18,939 bases of DNA, taken from the NCBI GenBank assembly GCA_016783865.1, contig JADHVS010000073.1:1-18939 (forward strand), written 5' to 3'. Positions 8,992 through 14,915 of this stretch are shown piece by piece. Below the pieces are notes generated by a model that saw only the letters and a list, made by a program, of their open reading frames with translations, was not told where the DNA came from and ran no database searches. The position numbers and the translations under genes were made by a program. Positions within the stretch are counted from its first letter, which is position 1; the number at the start of each line of letters is the position of its first letter. The DNA is from Bacteroidales bacterium. Lineage in GTDB: Bacteria; Bacteroidota; Bacteroidia; Bacteroidales; SM23-62.

Positions 8992-9060
8992 AATGATTAA
9001 CGATTTTTGAAGTATAATTACTTCGCAAATCAAAAATCGTTATTCGTTATTCGTAAATCA
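8992..9060. repeat. Heptamer repeat array folded into an inverted repeat
   Basis: The left part reads in 7-base units AATGATT, AACGATT, TTTGAAG (8992-9012). The right part reads CAAATCA, AAAATCG, TTATTCG twice, TAAATCA (9026-9060), which is the same theme on the other strand. As a result TAACGATTTTTGA (8998-9010) and TCAAAAATCGTTA (9030-9042) form a perfect 13-bp inverted repeat with a 19-base loop. It lies between the DUF819 gene and the fabI remnant. The stretch 8917-8991 holds nothing else I recognise. Confidence 0.8.
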
Positions 9061-9061
9061 A

Positions 9062-9074
9062 GGCGCCTGGCGCC
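9062..9074 (-). terminator. GC-rich hairpin after the fabI remnant
   Basis: On the minus strand, 2 bases after the fabI stop, GGCGC-CAG-GCGCC forms a 5-bp GC stem followed by TTGATTTACG. This is probably the original fabI terminator left in place after the gene decayed. The stem is short and the T-tract imperfect, so confidence is moderate. Confidence 0.45.
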
Positions 9075-9076
9075 GC

Positions 9077-9372
9077 CTAATCACATTCTTCGAAGCTCTT
9101 TGTATACTGGGAGATGGCGCGCTGGCTCATTGCCATACTGGAAAATCCGCCATCGTGATAAAGGTTCTGCATGGTTACCTTTTTCGTAAGGTCTGAGAAA
9201 AGAGTAACACAATAATCGGCACAATCCCCGGCAGAGGCATTACCCAGTGGCGACATCCTTTCAGTAAAATCAAATAGCGTGTCGATGCCTTTGATACCGC
9301 TTCCGGCAGTTGTTATTGTAGGAGATTGGGAGACATCCCAACTGAATGGAGTATGAAATCGACCTGCCCTCC
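9077..9372 (-). pseudogene. fabI: Enoyl-ACP reductase (FabI) remnant with internal deletion
   Basis: Two separate pieces of an NADH-dependent enoyl-ACP reductase are joined here. Right after the recN stop one frame reads GGQVDFILHSVGMSP, the strand-4 region near residue 90-100 of FabI. A second frame then reads from VSQSPTITTAGSGIKG through MSPLGNASAGDCADYC and FSDLTKKVTMQNLYHDGG to the stop at 9077, the normal C-terminal third. The first about 88 residues, the centre with the Tyr-x6-Lys active site, and the start codon are missing; the two pieces are in different frames. About 100 of some 285 residues survive. The junction falls at 9325-9334, where GTCTCCCAAT fits both flanks. It cannot give a functional enzyme. 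FabI is usually essential, so another copy or another enoyl reductase is expected, unless this is an assembly fault. Confidence 0.88.
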
Positions 9373-11024
9373 TAATTCAGCAATTCCTTTGCATTGGAGA
9401 TGGCGGCTTCGGTAAGTTCTTCGCCGCTAAGCATCCTGGCGATCTCGAGGATGCGGTCCTCACCGGTGAGCAGTTTGATATCGGTTACAGTAGAACTTTC
9501 TTCATCATATTTATATACAACATAATGCAGATCTCCTTTAGCTGCGACCTGAGGCAGGTGGGTAATGTTGATGATTTGTTTGCCTTCAGACATAGACTTC
9601 ATGATGATACCCACTTTTTCGGCTATCTCCCCTGAAACGCCGGCATCCACTTCATCAAAAATGATTGTAGGAAGCTCCATTGAATTAGTAATCAGTGATT
9701 TAATACAGAGCATCAGCCTGGAAAGCTCACCACCCGAAGCGACGCGTGCCAGCTCCTGCAGAACAGCTTTCTTGTTGGCAGAAAATAAAAATTCCACCTG
9801 GTCTCTTCCGGTGGGAGTGAATACTGCATCACGTTCATGCCGAATGCCAAATTGTGCATTGGGTATTCCCAATTGCAGGAGCATTTCAATGATCTTCTTC
9901 TCAATGACCGGCATGGCCTTCGACCGGCTTTCCCGGAGTTTGTCATCCAGTCCGGATAATTTTGTTTCTGCTTCCCGGATCATTTTGGTTAATTCCTCAA
10001 CCTGATCATCAAATGAGGCAATGGAACAGATCTGCTTGTCTAACTCATCCCGGATCCGTATTAGTTCAGATACCTCCGAAACATTATGTTTATGCAGCAA
10101 ATCATTAATCAGATCGAGTCTTTCCTGGACAAATTGTAACCGGGTGGAATCGATTTCCACATTTTCACCCTGGATCTCAGATTCAGCTCCAACGTCTTTC
10201 AATTCAATATATGCAGATTCAATCCTGTCTCTTAATTCCTTTGATCGCGGATAATAATCAGAAATCTTATCAAACGCATCAATTACATCAGTTAACAGGT
10301 TTAAAACCGAGGATCCATCACCTGAAACAATATCAGAAATCCGGAGTAAATTGAATTTGATCTCTTCGGCATGACTCAACAGAGCAGACTCTTCTTCCAG
10401 CTCACCGAGCTCACCGGATTGAAGTTTAGTATCAGCCAGTTGCTGAAACTGAAATGTGAAATAATCCAGGTCTGTCCTTGCGCGGGAGGATTTTTCTTTC
10501 AGATCAGTTAATTCAGCGCTCATCCTGACAAAATCCTGATAACAATCCAGATATTCTTTCCTGACATCCTGGTTCATTGCAACTGTGTCGACCACCATTA
10601 GCTGAAACTGGTTATTGCCCAGGCTAAGGTTCTCATGCTGAGAATGGATATCTACTAATTTGACGCCTAATTCTTTTAATACAGGGAGATTTACAGGAGT
10701 ATCATTAATAAAAGCGCGTGATTTTCCTGAAGCTGAAATTTCCCGTCTGATTATTGTCAGGTTATCAAAATCAATATCGTTGCTCCCGAAGAAAGATTTC
10801 AGATTAAGTCCCGTTATGTCAAAGCTTCCTTCCACATAGCACTTTTTATCCTTCTTTAATAATATAGATGTGTCAGCCCTGGATCCCAGCAGCAGGGATA
10901 AGGCACCAAGCAGGATGGATTTTCCGGCACCGGTTTCCCCGGTTATAATAGTAAATCCCTTCCTGAAATCTATTTCAAGATGCTGTATAAGCGCATAGTT
11001 CTGAACATGAAGGGAAGCGAGCAT
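9372..11024 (-). CDS. recN: DNA repair ATPase RecN
   Basis: The 550-residue protein has the SMC-like layout of RecN. The N-terminal lobe opens MLASLHVQNYALIQHLEIDF and holds Walker A GETGAGKS (29-36). A coiled-coil region covers about 150-370. The C-terminal lobe has the ABC signature ASGGELSRL (about 429-437), Walker B TIIFDEVDAGVSG (about 453-465) and THLPQVAA (488-495). RecN acts in the cytoplasm in double-strand break repair with RecA. Length is normal and the C-terminus (EAAISNAKELLN) looks native, though the stop codon TAG merges directly into fabI coding sequence (GAATTAGGAGGG), so a deletion endpoint lies at or just after it. It is 111 bases downstream of the DUF4835 gene, in the same strand block. 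Confidence 0.96.
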   Translation of the reverse strand: MLASLHVQNYALIQHLEIDFRKGFTIITGETGAGKSILLGALSLLLGSRADTSILLKKDKKCYVEGSFDITGLNLKSFFGSNDIDFDNLTIIRREISASGKSRAFINDTPVNLPVLKELGVKLVDIHSQHENLSLGNNQFQLMVVDTVAMNQDVRKEYLDCYQDFVRMSAELTDLKEKSSRARTDLDYFTFQFQQLADTKLQSGELGELEEESALLSHAEEIKFNLLRISDIVSGDGSSVLNLLTDVIDAFDKISDYYPRSKELRDRIESAYIELKDVGAESEIQGENVEIDSTRLQFVQERLDLINDLLHKHNVSEVSELIRIRDELDKQICSIASFDDQVEELTKMIREAETKLSGLDDKLRESRSKAMPVIEKKIIEMLLQLGIPNAQFGIRHERDAVFTPTGRDQVEFLFSANKKAVLQELARVASGGELSRLMLCIKSLITNSMELPTIIFDEVDAGVSGEIAEKVGIIMKSMSEGKQIINITHLPQVAAKGDLHYVVYKYDEESSTVTDIKLLTGEDRILEIARMLSGEELTEAAISNAKELLN

Positions 11025-11082
11025 GGAACTGTGATTTATTAATTGGCTAAAATTAAGAAAAAGGCTGACATGATTTAAGAAT

Positions 11083-11110
11083 AATGATTAACGATTTATG
11101 ATTTTTGAAG
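11083..11110. repeat. Heptamer repeat array between DUF4835 and recN
   Basis: Four 7-base units, AATGATT, AACGATT, TATGATT, TTTGAAG, run without gaps. The sequence is the same as at 8992-9012 except for one extra unit (TATGATT). Beyond it, 11115-11135 carries a diverged inverted copy (GTAAATCATCAATTAAT), so a weak hairpin can form just after the DUF4835 stop. Confidence 0.75.
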
Positions 11111-11135
11111 TGAATTATCGGTCGTAAATCATCAA

Positions 11136-12053
11136 TTAATTTGCAGAAAGAATCTTATCGTACTTGGGTTGGTTGGAAGGATCGATCTCGCGCAGGATGG
11201 TAACCACCCTGTTTTTCTCCTCGGTAAAGGACTCACTGAAAACATTTACAAACTCATCGGCTTTGGCATCGAGGGTTACTTTCAGGTAATGCATGAATGG
11301 ATCAGGCTTCTGCCGGAAAACCTTCTGGAGGTTTTCGAGTGATTGGGCTACCTCTGCCCTGGCTTCCACCACCTTGGAATCCATGGCATCAAGACCATGC
11401 CTGTGGTACCTGTAATTGAAATCACGGATGGGAGCATATTTCTCATCCAGGATATCATTGATGAGCCAGTACCTGTTACGGTGGCTGGTACTTTCAAACT
11501 GTCTCCAGCCAATCTCCCGGGCATTCTGGGCATTTGCATTTTGAACGATATTTTCTGCTTTCCGGAAATAAGGCGATCCACCTTCAAAAGAAAATGAATC
11601 ATAATCCAACCCGATTATGATATATGAGTAATAGGCCAGCAGTGATGTAAGGTTCGATAAATGTTTTGTCTCGTCGAACTCAAGGGGCTCAAATTCAACA
11701 TACCTGAAATGGATGTCATTATCCAGGTAATTAAACATCACCGAGTTATAATTGGAATTATATACAGGCCTGCGCGACTGGATCTGCAAAGTTCCCTTAA
11801 ATTCATCGGCAGATACCTGTTCCTTAATGTTGAATAAGAAATTACATTCAATCCTTTCATCGATACTATACACATGGTTGGTCCATACATGGTTGTTCAT
11901 GAACTCATATAATGCAGTCTGAAGGGTTTGAAACACCTGTTTATTGGTTCCCTGTACCTGCTGTGAGACAACCTGAATATTGCACTTCAGTTCCTGGGCT
12001 GAGACTAATCCGGGTATAATGACCAGAAGTATGATTATGATATTTCGTAACAT
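11136..12053 (-). CDS. DUF4835 family protein (PorD-like, putative type IX secretion-associated)
   Basis: From the ATG at 12053 the protein has 305 residues and opens MLRNIIIILLVIIPGLVSAQ, a clear signal peptide cut near VSA/Q. The longer frame from 12083 would add ten residues encoded by a repeat array, so it was rejected. The mature part starts ELKCNIQVVSQQVQGTNKQVFQTL, typical of DUF4835, and shows tracts such as FNYLDNDIHFRYVEFEPLEF and ARAEVAQSLENLQKVFR. Some annotation schemes call this family PorD and link it to type IX secretion; I cannot confirm that from the sequence. Position between coaBC and recN is, as I recall, common in the phylum. Likely periplasmic or outer-membrane associated. 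Confidence 0.85.
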   Translation of the reverse strand: MLRNIIIILLVIIPGLVSAQELKCNIQVVSQQVQGTNKQVFQTLQTALYEFMNNHVWTNHVYSIDERIECNFLFNIKEQVSADEFKGTLQIQSRRPVYNSNYNSVMFNYLDNDIHFRYVEFEPLEFDETKHLSNLTSLLAYYSYIIIGLDYDSFSFEGGSPYFRKAENIVQNANAQNAREIGWRQFESTSHRNRYWLINDILDEKYAPIRDFNYRYHRHGLDAMDSKVVEARAEVAQSLENLQKVFRQKPDPFMHYLKVTLDAKADEFVNVFSESFTEEKNRVVTILREIDPSNQPKYDKILSAN

Positions 12054-12063
12054 ATGTTTTATA

Positions 12064-12098
12064 GTTCCTGGTTCATCGTTCATCGTTCATCGTTGAGT
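12064..12098. repeat. Heptamer repeat array GTTCATC
   Basis: Units GTTCCTG, three exact GTTCATC (12071-12091) and GTTGAGT follow in strict 7-base register. The array sits just upstream of the DUF4835 start codon (12053), inside the 104-base spacer after coaB. Confidence 0.8.
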
Positions 12099-12127
12099 GT
12101 GAGGTAAGGGTTATGGGTGTTCTACTA

Positions 12128-12169
12128 CTTCGAAATTCTACATTCGATGTTCAATATTCAGAGTTCAAA
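12128..12169. repeat. Degenerate heptamer array NTTCNAN overlapping the coaB stop
   Basis: Six consecutive 7-base units all fit NTTCNAN on the plus strand (starts at 12128, 12135, 12142, 12149, 12156, 12163). The last units extend into coaB, so the coaB stop (12160-12158) and its last three codons lie inside the array. Confidence 0.65.
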
Positions 12170-12820
12170 GTATTTTTCAAGTTTATCCACAATATCCTCC
12201 GCTACCTCTGCCTTACTTTTTAACTCAAATTTCTGAATATTATTTTGTCTGTCAATAATCGTTATCTTATTTGTATCAACACCAAAGCCTGCCCCTTCAT
12301 CCCGGATTGAATTCAAAACAATGAAATCGAAGTTCTTTTTTGAAAGTTTTTTCTTTGCATGCTGCAATTCATTTTCCGACTCAAGGGCAAATCCAACAAG
12401 CACCTGGTCTTTCTTTTTTAACTTTCCGAGTTCCCCTGCGATATCTTTGGTGGGTTTCAATTCAATGGTAAGGTTATCGGTTGTTCTTTTCAACTTCTGA
12501 TCGAGTGCCTCAATGGGTGAATAATCAGCCACTGCTGCCGTCATAATGGCAGCGTCGCATCCGGCAAATGCTTTCCTGGATTGGTTAAACATTTCGGCTG
12601 CGGAGATCACATCAATTTTTTTAACCCGGGAATGGTCAATCCTTAAATCAACAGGACCGCTGATCAGGATCACTTCTGCCCCGCGGCTGGCACATGAAGT
12701 GGCTATGGCATAGCCCATTTTCCCCGAGGAATGATTGCCAATGTACCTGACAGGATCGATTTTTTCGTGGGTGGGACCGGCAGTGATCAGGATTTTTTTT
12801 CCCGACAACGGACTATTCAT
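12158..12820 (-). CDS. coaB: Phosphopantothenate-cysteine ligase (CoaB half of CoaBC)
   Basis: This 220-residue reading frame is the CoaB domain: ITAGPTHEKIDPVRYIGNHS (12-31) and SSGKMGYAIA bind nucleotide, AAVADYSP is the conserved centre, and KKNFDFIVLNSIRDEGAGFG lies near the C-terminus. It joins 4'-phosphopantothenate to cysteine using CTP, in coenzyme A synthesis. In most bacteria, including Bacteroides, it is fused behind CoaC. Here it lies one frame back from coaC; its ATG overlaps the coaC TGA as ATGA right after eleven A residues (12830-12820). One more A, or a -1 ribosome shift on the A-run, would give a single 410-residue CoaBC. Translation may also be coupled through the ATGA overlap. 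Full-length for the domain and apparently intact. Confidence 0.93.
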   Translation of the reverse strand: MNSPLSGKKILITAGPTHEKIDPVRYIGNHSSGKMGYAIATSCASRGAEVILISGPVDLRIDHSRVKKIDVISAAEMFNQSRKAFAGCDAAIMTAAVADYSPIEALDQKLKRTTDNLTIELKPTKDIAGELGKLKKKDQVLVGFALESENELQHAKKKLSKKNFDFIVLNSIRDEGAGFGVDTNKITIIDRQNNIQKFELKSKAEVAEDIVDKLEKYFEL

Positions 12821-13389
12821 TTTTTTTTTTGAGAACCCTTATTTTCCTTCTTAAATAATTGAATGATCTTTTCGATGATCACTTCAGGTTCTTCCATCCT
12901 GCCCTTTCCATACAGCCCGCTCGCCAGTTCTCCGGTAGCAGGCTCAATAATCGTATTGCCATCTTTACGAAGAATGTCGATGTTTCTCCGGGTAGATGGA
13001 TGCTGATACATGTCGAGGTCCATTGCAGGGGCCAGCATGACCGGGCATTTAGCAGATAAATAGGTTGCAATCAGAAGGTTATCTGCAATCCCACTGACCA
13101 TTTTTCCCATTGTACTGGCTGTAACGGGGGCGATGATAAACAGATCAGCCCACATGCCCAGCTCAACATGGGAATTCCATGAACCATCCTGTCCCGAGAA
13201 AAACTGACTTAAAACCGGATTGCCCGACAGGGCTGACAGGGTTACAGGAGAAATAAACTCTTTGGTCATGGGAGTGATAACCACTTTCACCTCCGCACCT
13301 TCCCTGATCAGCAAGCGAATAATGAGTGGTGCCTTATAAGCCGCTATACTGCCGGTTACTCCAAAGACTATTTTTTTTCCTTTAAGCAT
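12817..13389 (-). CDS. coaC: Phosphopantothenoylcysteine decarboxylase (CoaC half of CoaBC)
   Basis: This 190-residue flavoprotein domain removes CO2 from phosphopantothenoylcysteine. The N-terminal KIVFGVTGSIAAYKA binds FMN, and His74 (NSHVELGMW) is the active-site histidine. The usual PAMN motif reads PAMDLDMY (121-128) and the usual ACG flap before GRM reads ASGLYGKGRMEEP; both changes are, as I recall, usual in Bacteroidota and so probably not signs of decay. The frame runs into the A11 tract and ends GSQKKK-stop, where a fused CoaBC would simply continue. It starts 24 bases after the omega-subunit gene in the same direction. Confidence 0.94.
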   Translation of the reverse strand: MLKGKKIVFGVTGSIAAYKAPLIIRLLIREGAEVKVVITPMTKEFISPVTLSALSGNPVLSQFFSGQDGSWNSHVELGMWADLFIIAPVTASTMGKMVSGIADNLLIATYLSAKCPVMLAPAMDLDMYQHPSTRRNIDILRKDGNTIIEPATGELASGLYGKGRMEEPEVIIEKIIQLFKKENKGSQKKK

Positions 13390-13413
13390 CTGTTCGGGGT
13401 CATCCAGGTTGCC

Positions 13414-13755
13414 CTATTTCTCCACTTCTGCTTCAGCTTCAGCTATCCTGTAATAGATTTCGTCGTCAAGAAATTCCTGTAAGGCAATCAATGTAGGTTT
13501 TGGAAGTCTTTCATAAAACTTGGAAATCTCAATTTGCTCCCTGTTCTCAAATACCTCTTCCAGGTTATCAGTATAGTAAGCAAATTCTTCCAGTTTCCTG
13601 TTGAGTTCCTGCTTGATCTCAACACTGATCTGATTTGCCCTTTTGGCAACGATCATTACTGTCTGATAAATGTTGTTTGTCTCTTTATCCAGTAAATTGA
13701 TGTCCCTGGTAACGGTTGTTACCGAGGCTTTTGTTTTCTTGTAATCCAGACTCAT
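13414..13755 (-). CDS. rpoZ: RNA polymerase omega subunit, Bacteroidota type
   Basis: This 113-residue protein opens MSLDYKKTKASVTTVTRDIN and contains IYQTVMIVAKRANQIS, the conserved helix of omega/Rpb6 that carries the ARRANQL-like motif. The tail (EVFENREQIEISKFYERLPK and a Glu-rich end) is typical of the Bacteroidota form, which is longer than E. coli omega. It binds the beta-prime subunit and helps polymerase assembly. It lies 9 bases after bamD and 24 before coaC, so it shares their transcript. Confidence 0.88.
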   Translation of the reverse strand: MSLDYKKTKASVTTVTRDINLLDKETNNIYQTVMIVAKRANQISVEIKQELNRKLEEFAYYTDNLEEVFENREQIEISKFYERLPKPTLIALQEFLDDEIYYRIAEAEAEVEK

Positions 13756-13764
13756 TATATTTAT

Positions 13765-14580
13765 TTATTCCATTTGTGTTGTCGAACCGGCAAAACTGAC
13801 AGCATCATTATAGATCCTTTCAGCCTCATTTTTATACTTGCTTTCAGGGAATTCTCCAATAAATGAATAATACTCATCCATCGTATTCTGAAACCGCTCC
13901 TTTTGTTTGGAAACAATGCTATTCTCTGCCAGCAGAAAGGATGACCTCAAAGTCAGGAAAAGCAATTCTTCCCTGTATTTTGTATCGGGAAAAGCGTTCA
14001 GGCTGTTTTTTAATGCAATAATTGATGCTTTGTAATCACCCAGATCATAATAAAGCTTGGCACTGTTATATGATTTTTCAACCAGTTTATTTCTCATTTC
14101 CTCTATCAAAATTCGTGCCTCTCCTACCCTCTCGCTGTAGGGATATTTGATCATAAACAAAGTGAAGCTATTGATAGATTTTATGGTATTACCCTGGTCC
14201 AGGGAAGGCTTTGGGGAAGTTTTATAGAAGCAATAGCCCGTCATATAATCAGACTCCTCGGAGTATATACTATTAGGATAATTGATGGCCAGCTGATTAA
14301 AATGGTGACCTGAAAGGATATAATCACGCTGCATGTAATAACTCTGGGCCTGGTAGTAAAAAACCGTATCGGCTTTGATGGTTCCACGATAGATAGGTGC
14401 TATCTGATCGAACAATGTTGAAGCCCTTACATATTCTTCATCATTGTAATATTCCATGGCCCTTTCATACTTCAATTTATAATCACTGCTTTTCAACAAT
14501 TTTTCATACCCTCCACAATTCAGCAGAACAAGGCTAAAACCAATGATTACCAGTAGAATATGTACCCTTTTCAAAAACAT
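13765..14580 (-). CDS. bamD: Outer-membrane assembly lipoprotein BamD
   Basis: From the ATG at 14580 the protein has 271 residues. It begins with a lipoprotein signal ending LLNC (Cys22), followed by GGYEKLLKSSDYKLKYERA, the usual opening of Bacteroidota BamD. The rest is helical TPR-like repeats: AMEYYNDEEYVRASTLFDQI, a YYQAQSYY segment, a NYPNSIYSEES segment, and a further pair near 150-250. BamD sits on the inner leaflet of the outer membrane and works with BamA to insert beta-barrels. An earlier in-frame ATG at 14595 was rejected because it lies within the promoter and would put five odd residues ahead of the signal. It is the first gene of the block bamD-rpoZ-coaC-coaB-DUF4835-recN. Confidence 0.92.
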   Translation of the reverse strand: MFLKRVHILLVIIGFSLVLLNCGGYEKLLKSSDYKLKYERAMEYYNDEEYVRASTLFDQIAPIYRGTIKADTVFYYQAQSYYMQRDYILSGHHFNQLAINYPNSIYSEESDYMTGYCFYKTSPKPSLDQGNTIKSINSFTLFMIKYPYSERVGEARILIEEMRNKLVEKSYNSAKLYYDLGDYKASIIALKNSLNAFPDTKYREELLFLTLRSSFLLAENSIVSKQKERFQNTMDEYYSFIGEFPESKYKNEAERIYNDAVSFAGSTTQME

Positions 14581-14584
14581 CGTG

Positions 14585-14615
14585 CAAAAGTACATTATAT
14601 TACTTACATATTAAA
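14585..14615 (-). promoter_or_regulatory. Promoter of the bamD operon, predicting a leaderless or nearly leaderless transcript
   Basis: TACTTTTG (14592-14585) matches TAnnTTTG exactly, with TTTA (14615-14612) 19 bases upstream in place of TTTG. The box ends only 4 bases before the bamD ATG, so the transcript should begin at or within a few bases of the start codon. Confidence 0.6.
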
Positions 14616-14634
14616 AGAAATAATTAACAAAATG

Positions 14635-14662
14635 GTGAGTCGTGAGTCGTGAGTCGTGAGTC
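14635..14662. repeat. Heptamer array GTGAGTC x4
   Basis: Four exact, contiguous copies of GTGAGTC. It is immediately followed by a G-rich junction and then by the next array. Confidence 0.92.
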
Positions 14663-14672
14663 GGGGGATGAG

Positions 14673-14707
14673 GTTGCAGGTTGCAGGTTGCAAGTTGCAT
14701 GTTGCAG
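14673..14707. repeat. Heptamer array GTTGCAG x5
   Basis: Five contiguous units; units 1, 2 and 5 are GTTGCAG, unit 3 is GTTGCAA and unit 4 is GTTGCAT. Variation is confined to the last base. Confidence 0.92.
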
Positions 14708-14789
14708 GTTAAAAAAATTCATGCATAATAAGGGACATTCATATTTATTCATTAAACACCTAAAACACGCACCTTCACTCACACACACC

Positions 14790-14817
14790 TTGAACCTGGA
14801 ACCTGGAACCTGGAACC
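14790..14817. repeat. Heptamer array TGGAACC x4
   Basis: Unit 1 is TTGAACC, then three exact TGGAACC. A CA-rich stretch (14768-14789) precedes it. Confidence 0.92.
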
Positions 14818-14854
14818 ATTCCTTCAAACGTGATATTAATCATATTATTTTGAT

Positions 14855-14884
14855 TTTGTGGATTATATATTTTGAATAATTTTG
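14855..14884 (+). promoter_or_regulatory. Promoter of the PLP-dependent enzyme gene
   Basis: TTTG (14855-14858), 18 bases, then TAATTTTG (14877-14884) is an exact match to the Bacteroidota consensus. Predicted transcription start is near 14890, giving a leader of about 26 bases. Confidence 0.65.
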
Positions 14885-14915
14885 TCCTTCAAATATTAAC
14901 TTAAATTTAACACCT

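Larger units (their letters stand above)
14596..14915. other. 320-base divergent spacer with two promoters and three tandem arrays
   Basis: This spacer separates bamD (minus) from the PLP enzyme gene (plus). It carries the two opposing promoters at its ends and three unrelated 7-base arrays between them. The bases between the arrays are AT-rich and show no credible gene; short open frames across the repeats are products of the repeat itself. Confidence 0.8.

Noticed and set aside
12792..12800. Possible frameshift at the A8 run near the start of coaB
   Set aside because: The CoaB domain reads on correctly through it (SGKKILITAGPT), so no frame change is needed.
13000..13030. Loss of the conserved Asn (PAMN read as PAMD) in CoaC as a sign of decay
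   Set aside because: From memory, Bacteroidota CoaBC proteins commonly have PAMDLDM here, so it is likely a lineage trait.
14635..14817. CRISPR-like array
   Set aside because: Units are 7 bases and contiguous with no spacers; no cas genes are present.
14624..14879. Open frames on both strands across the bamD upstream spacer
   Set aside because: They translate the heptamer arrays; 7-base repeats stay open by chance and no protein family is recognisable.
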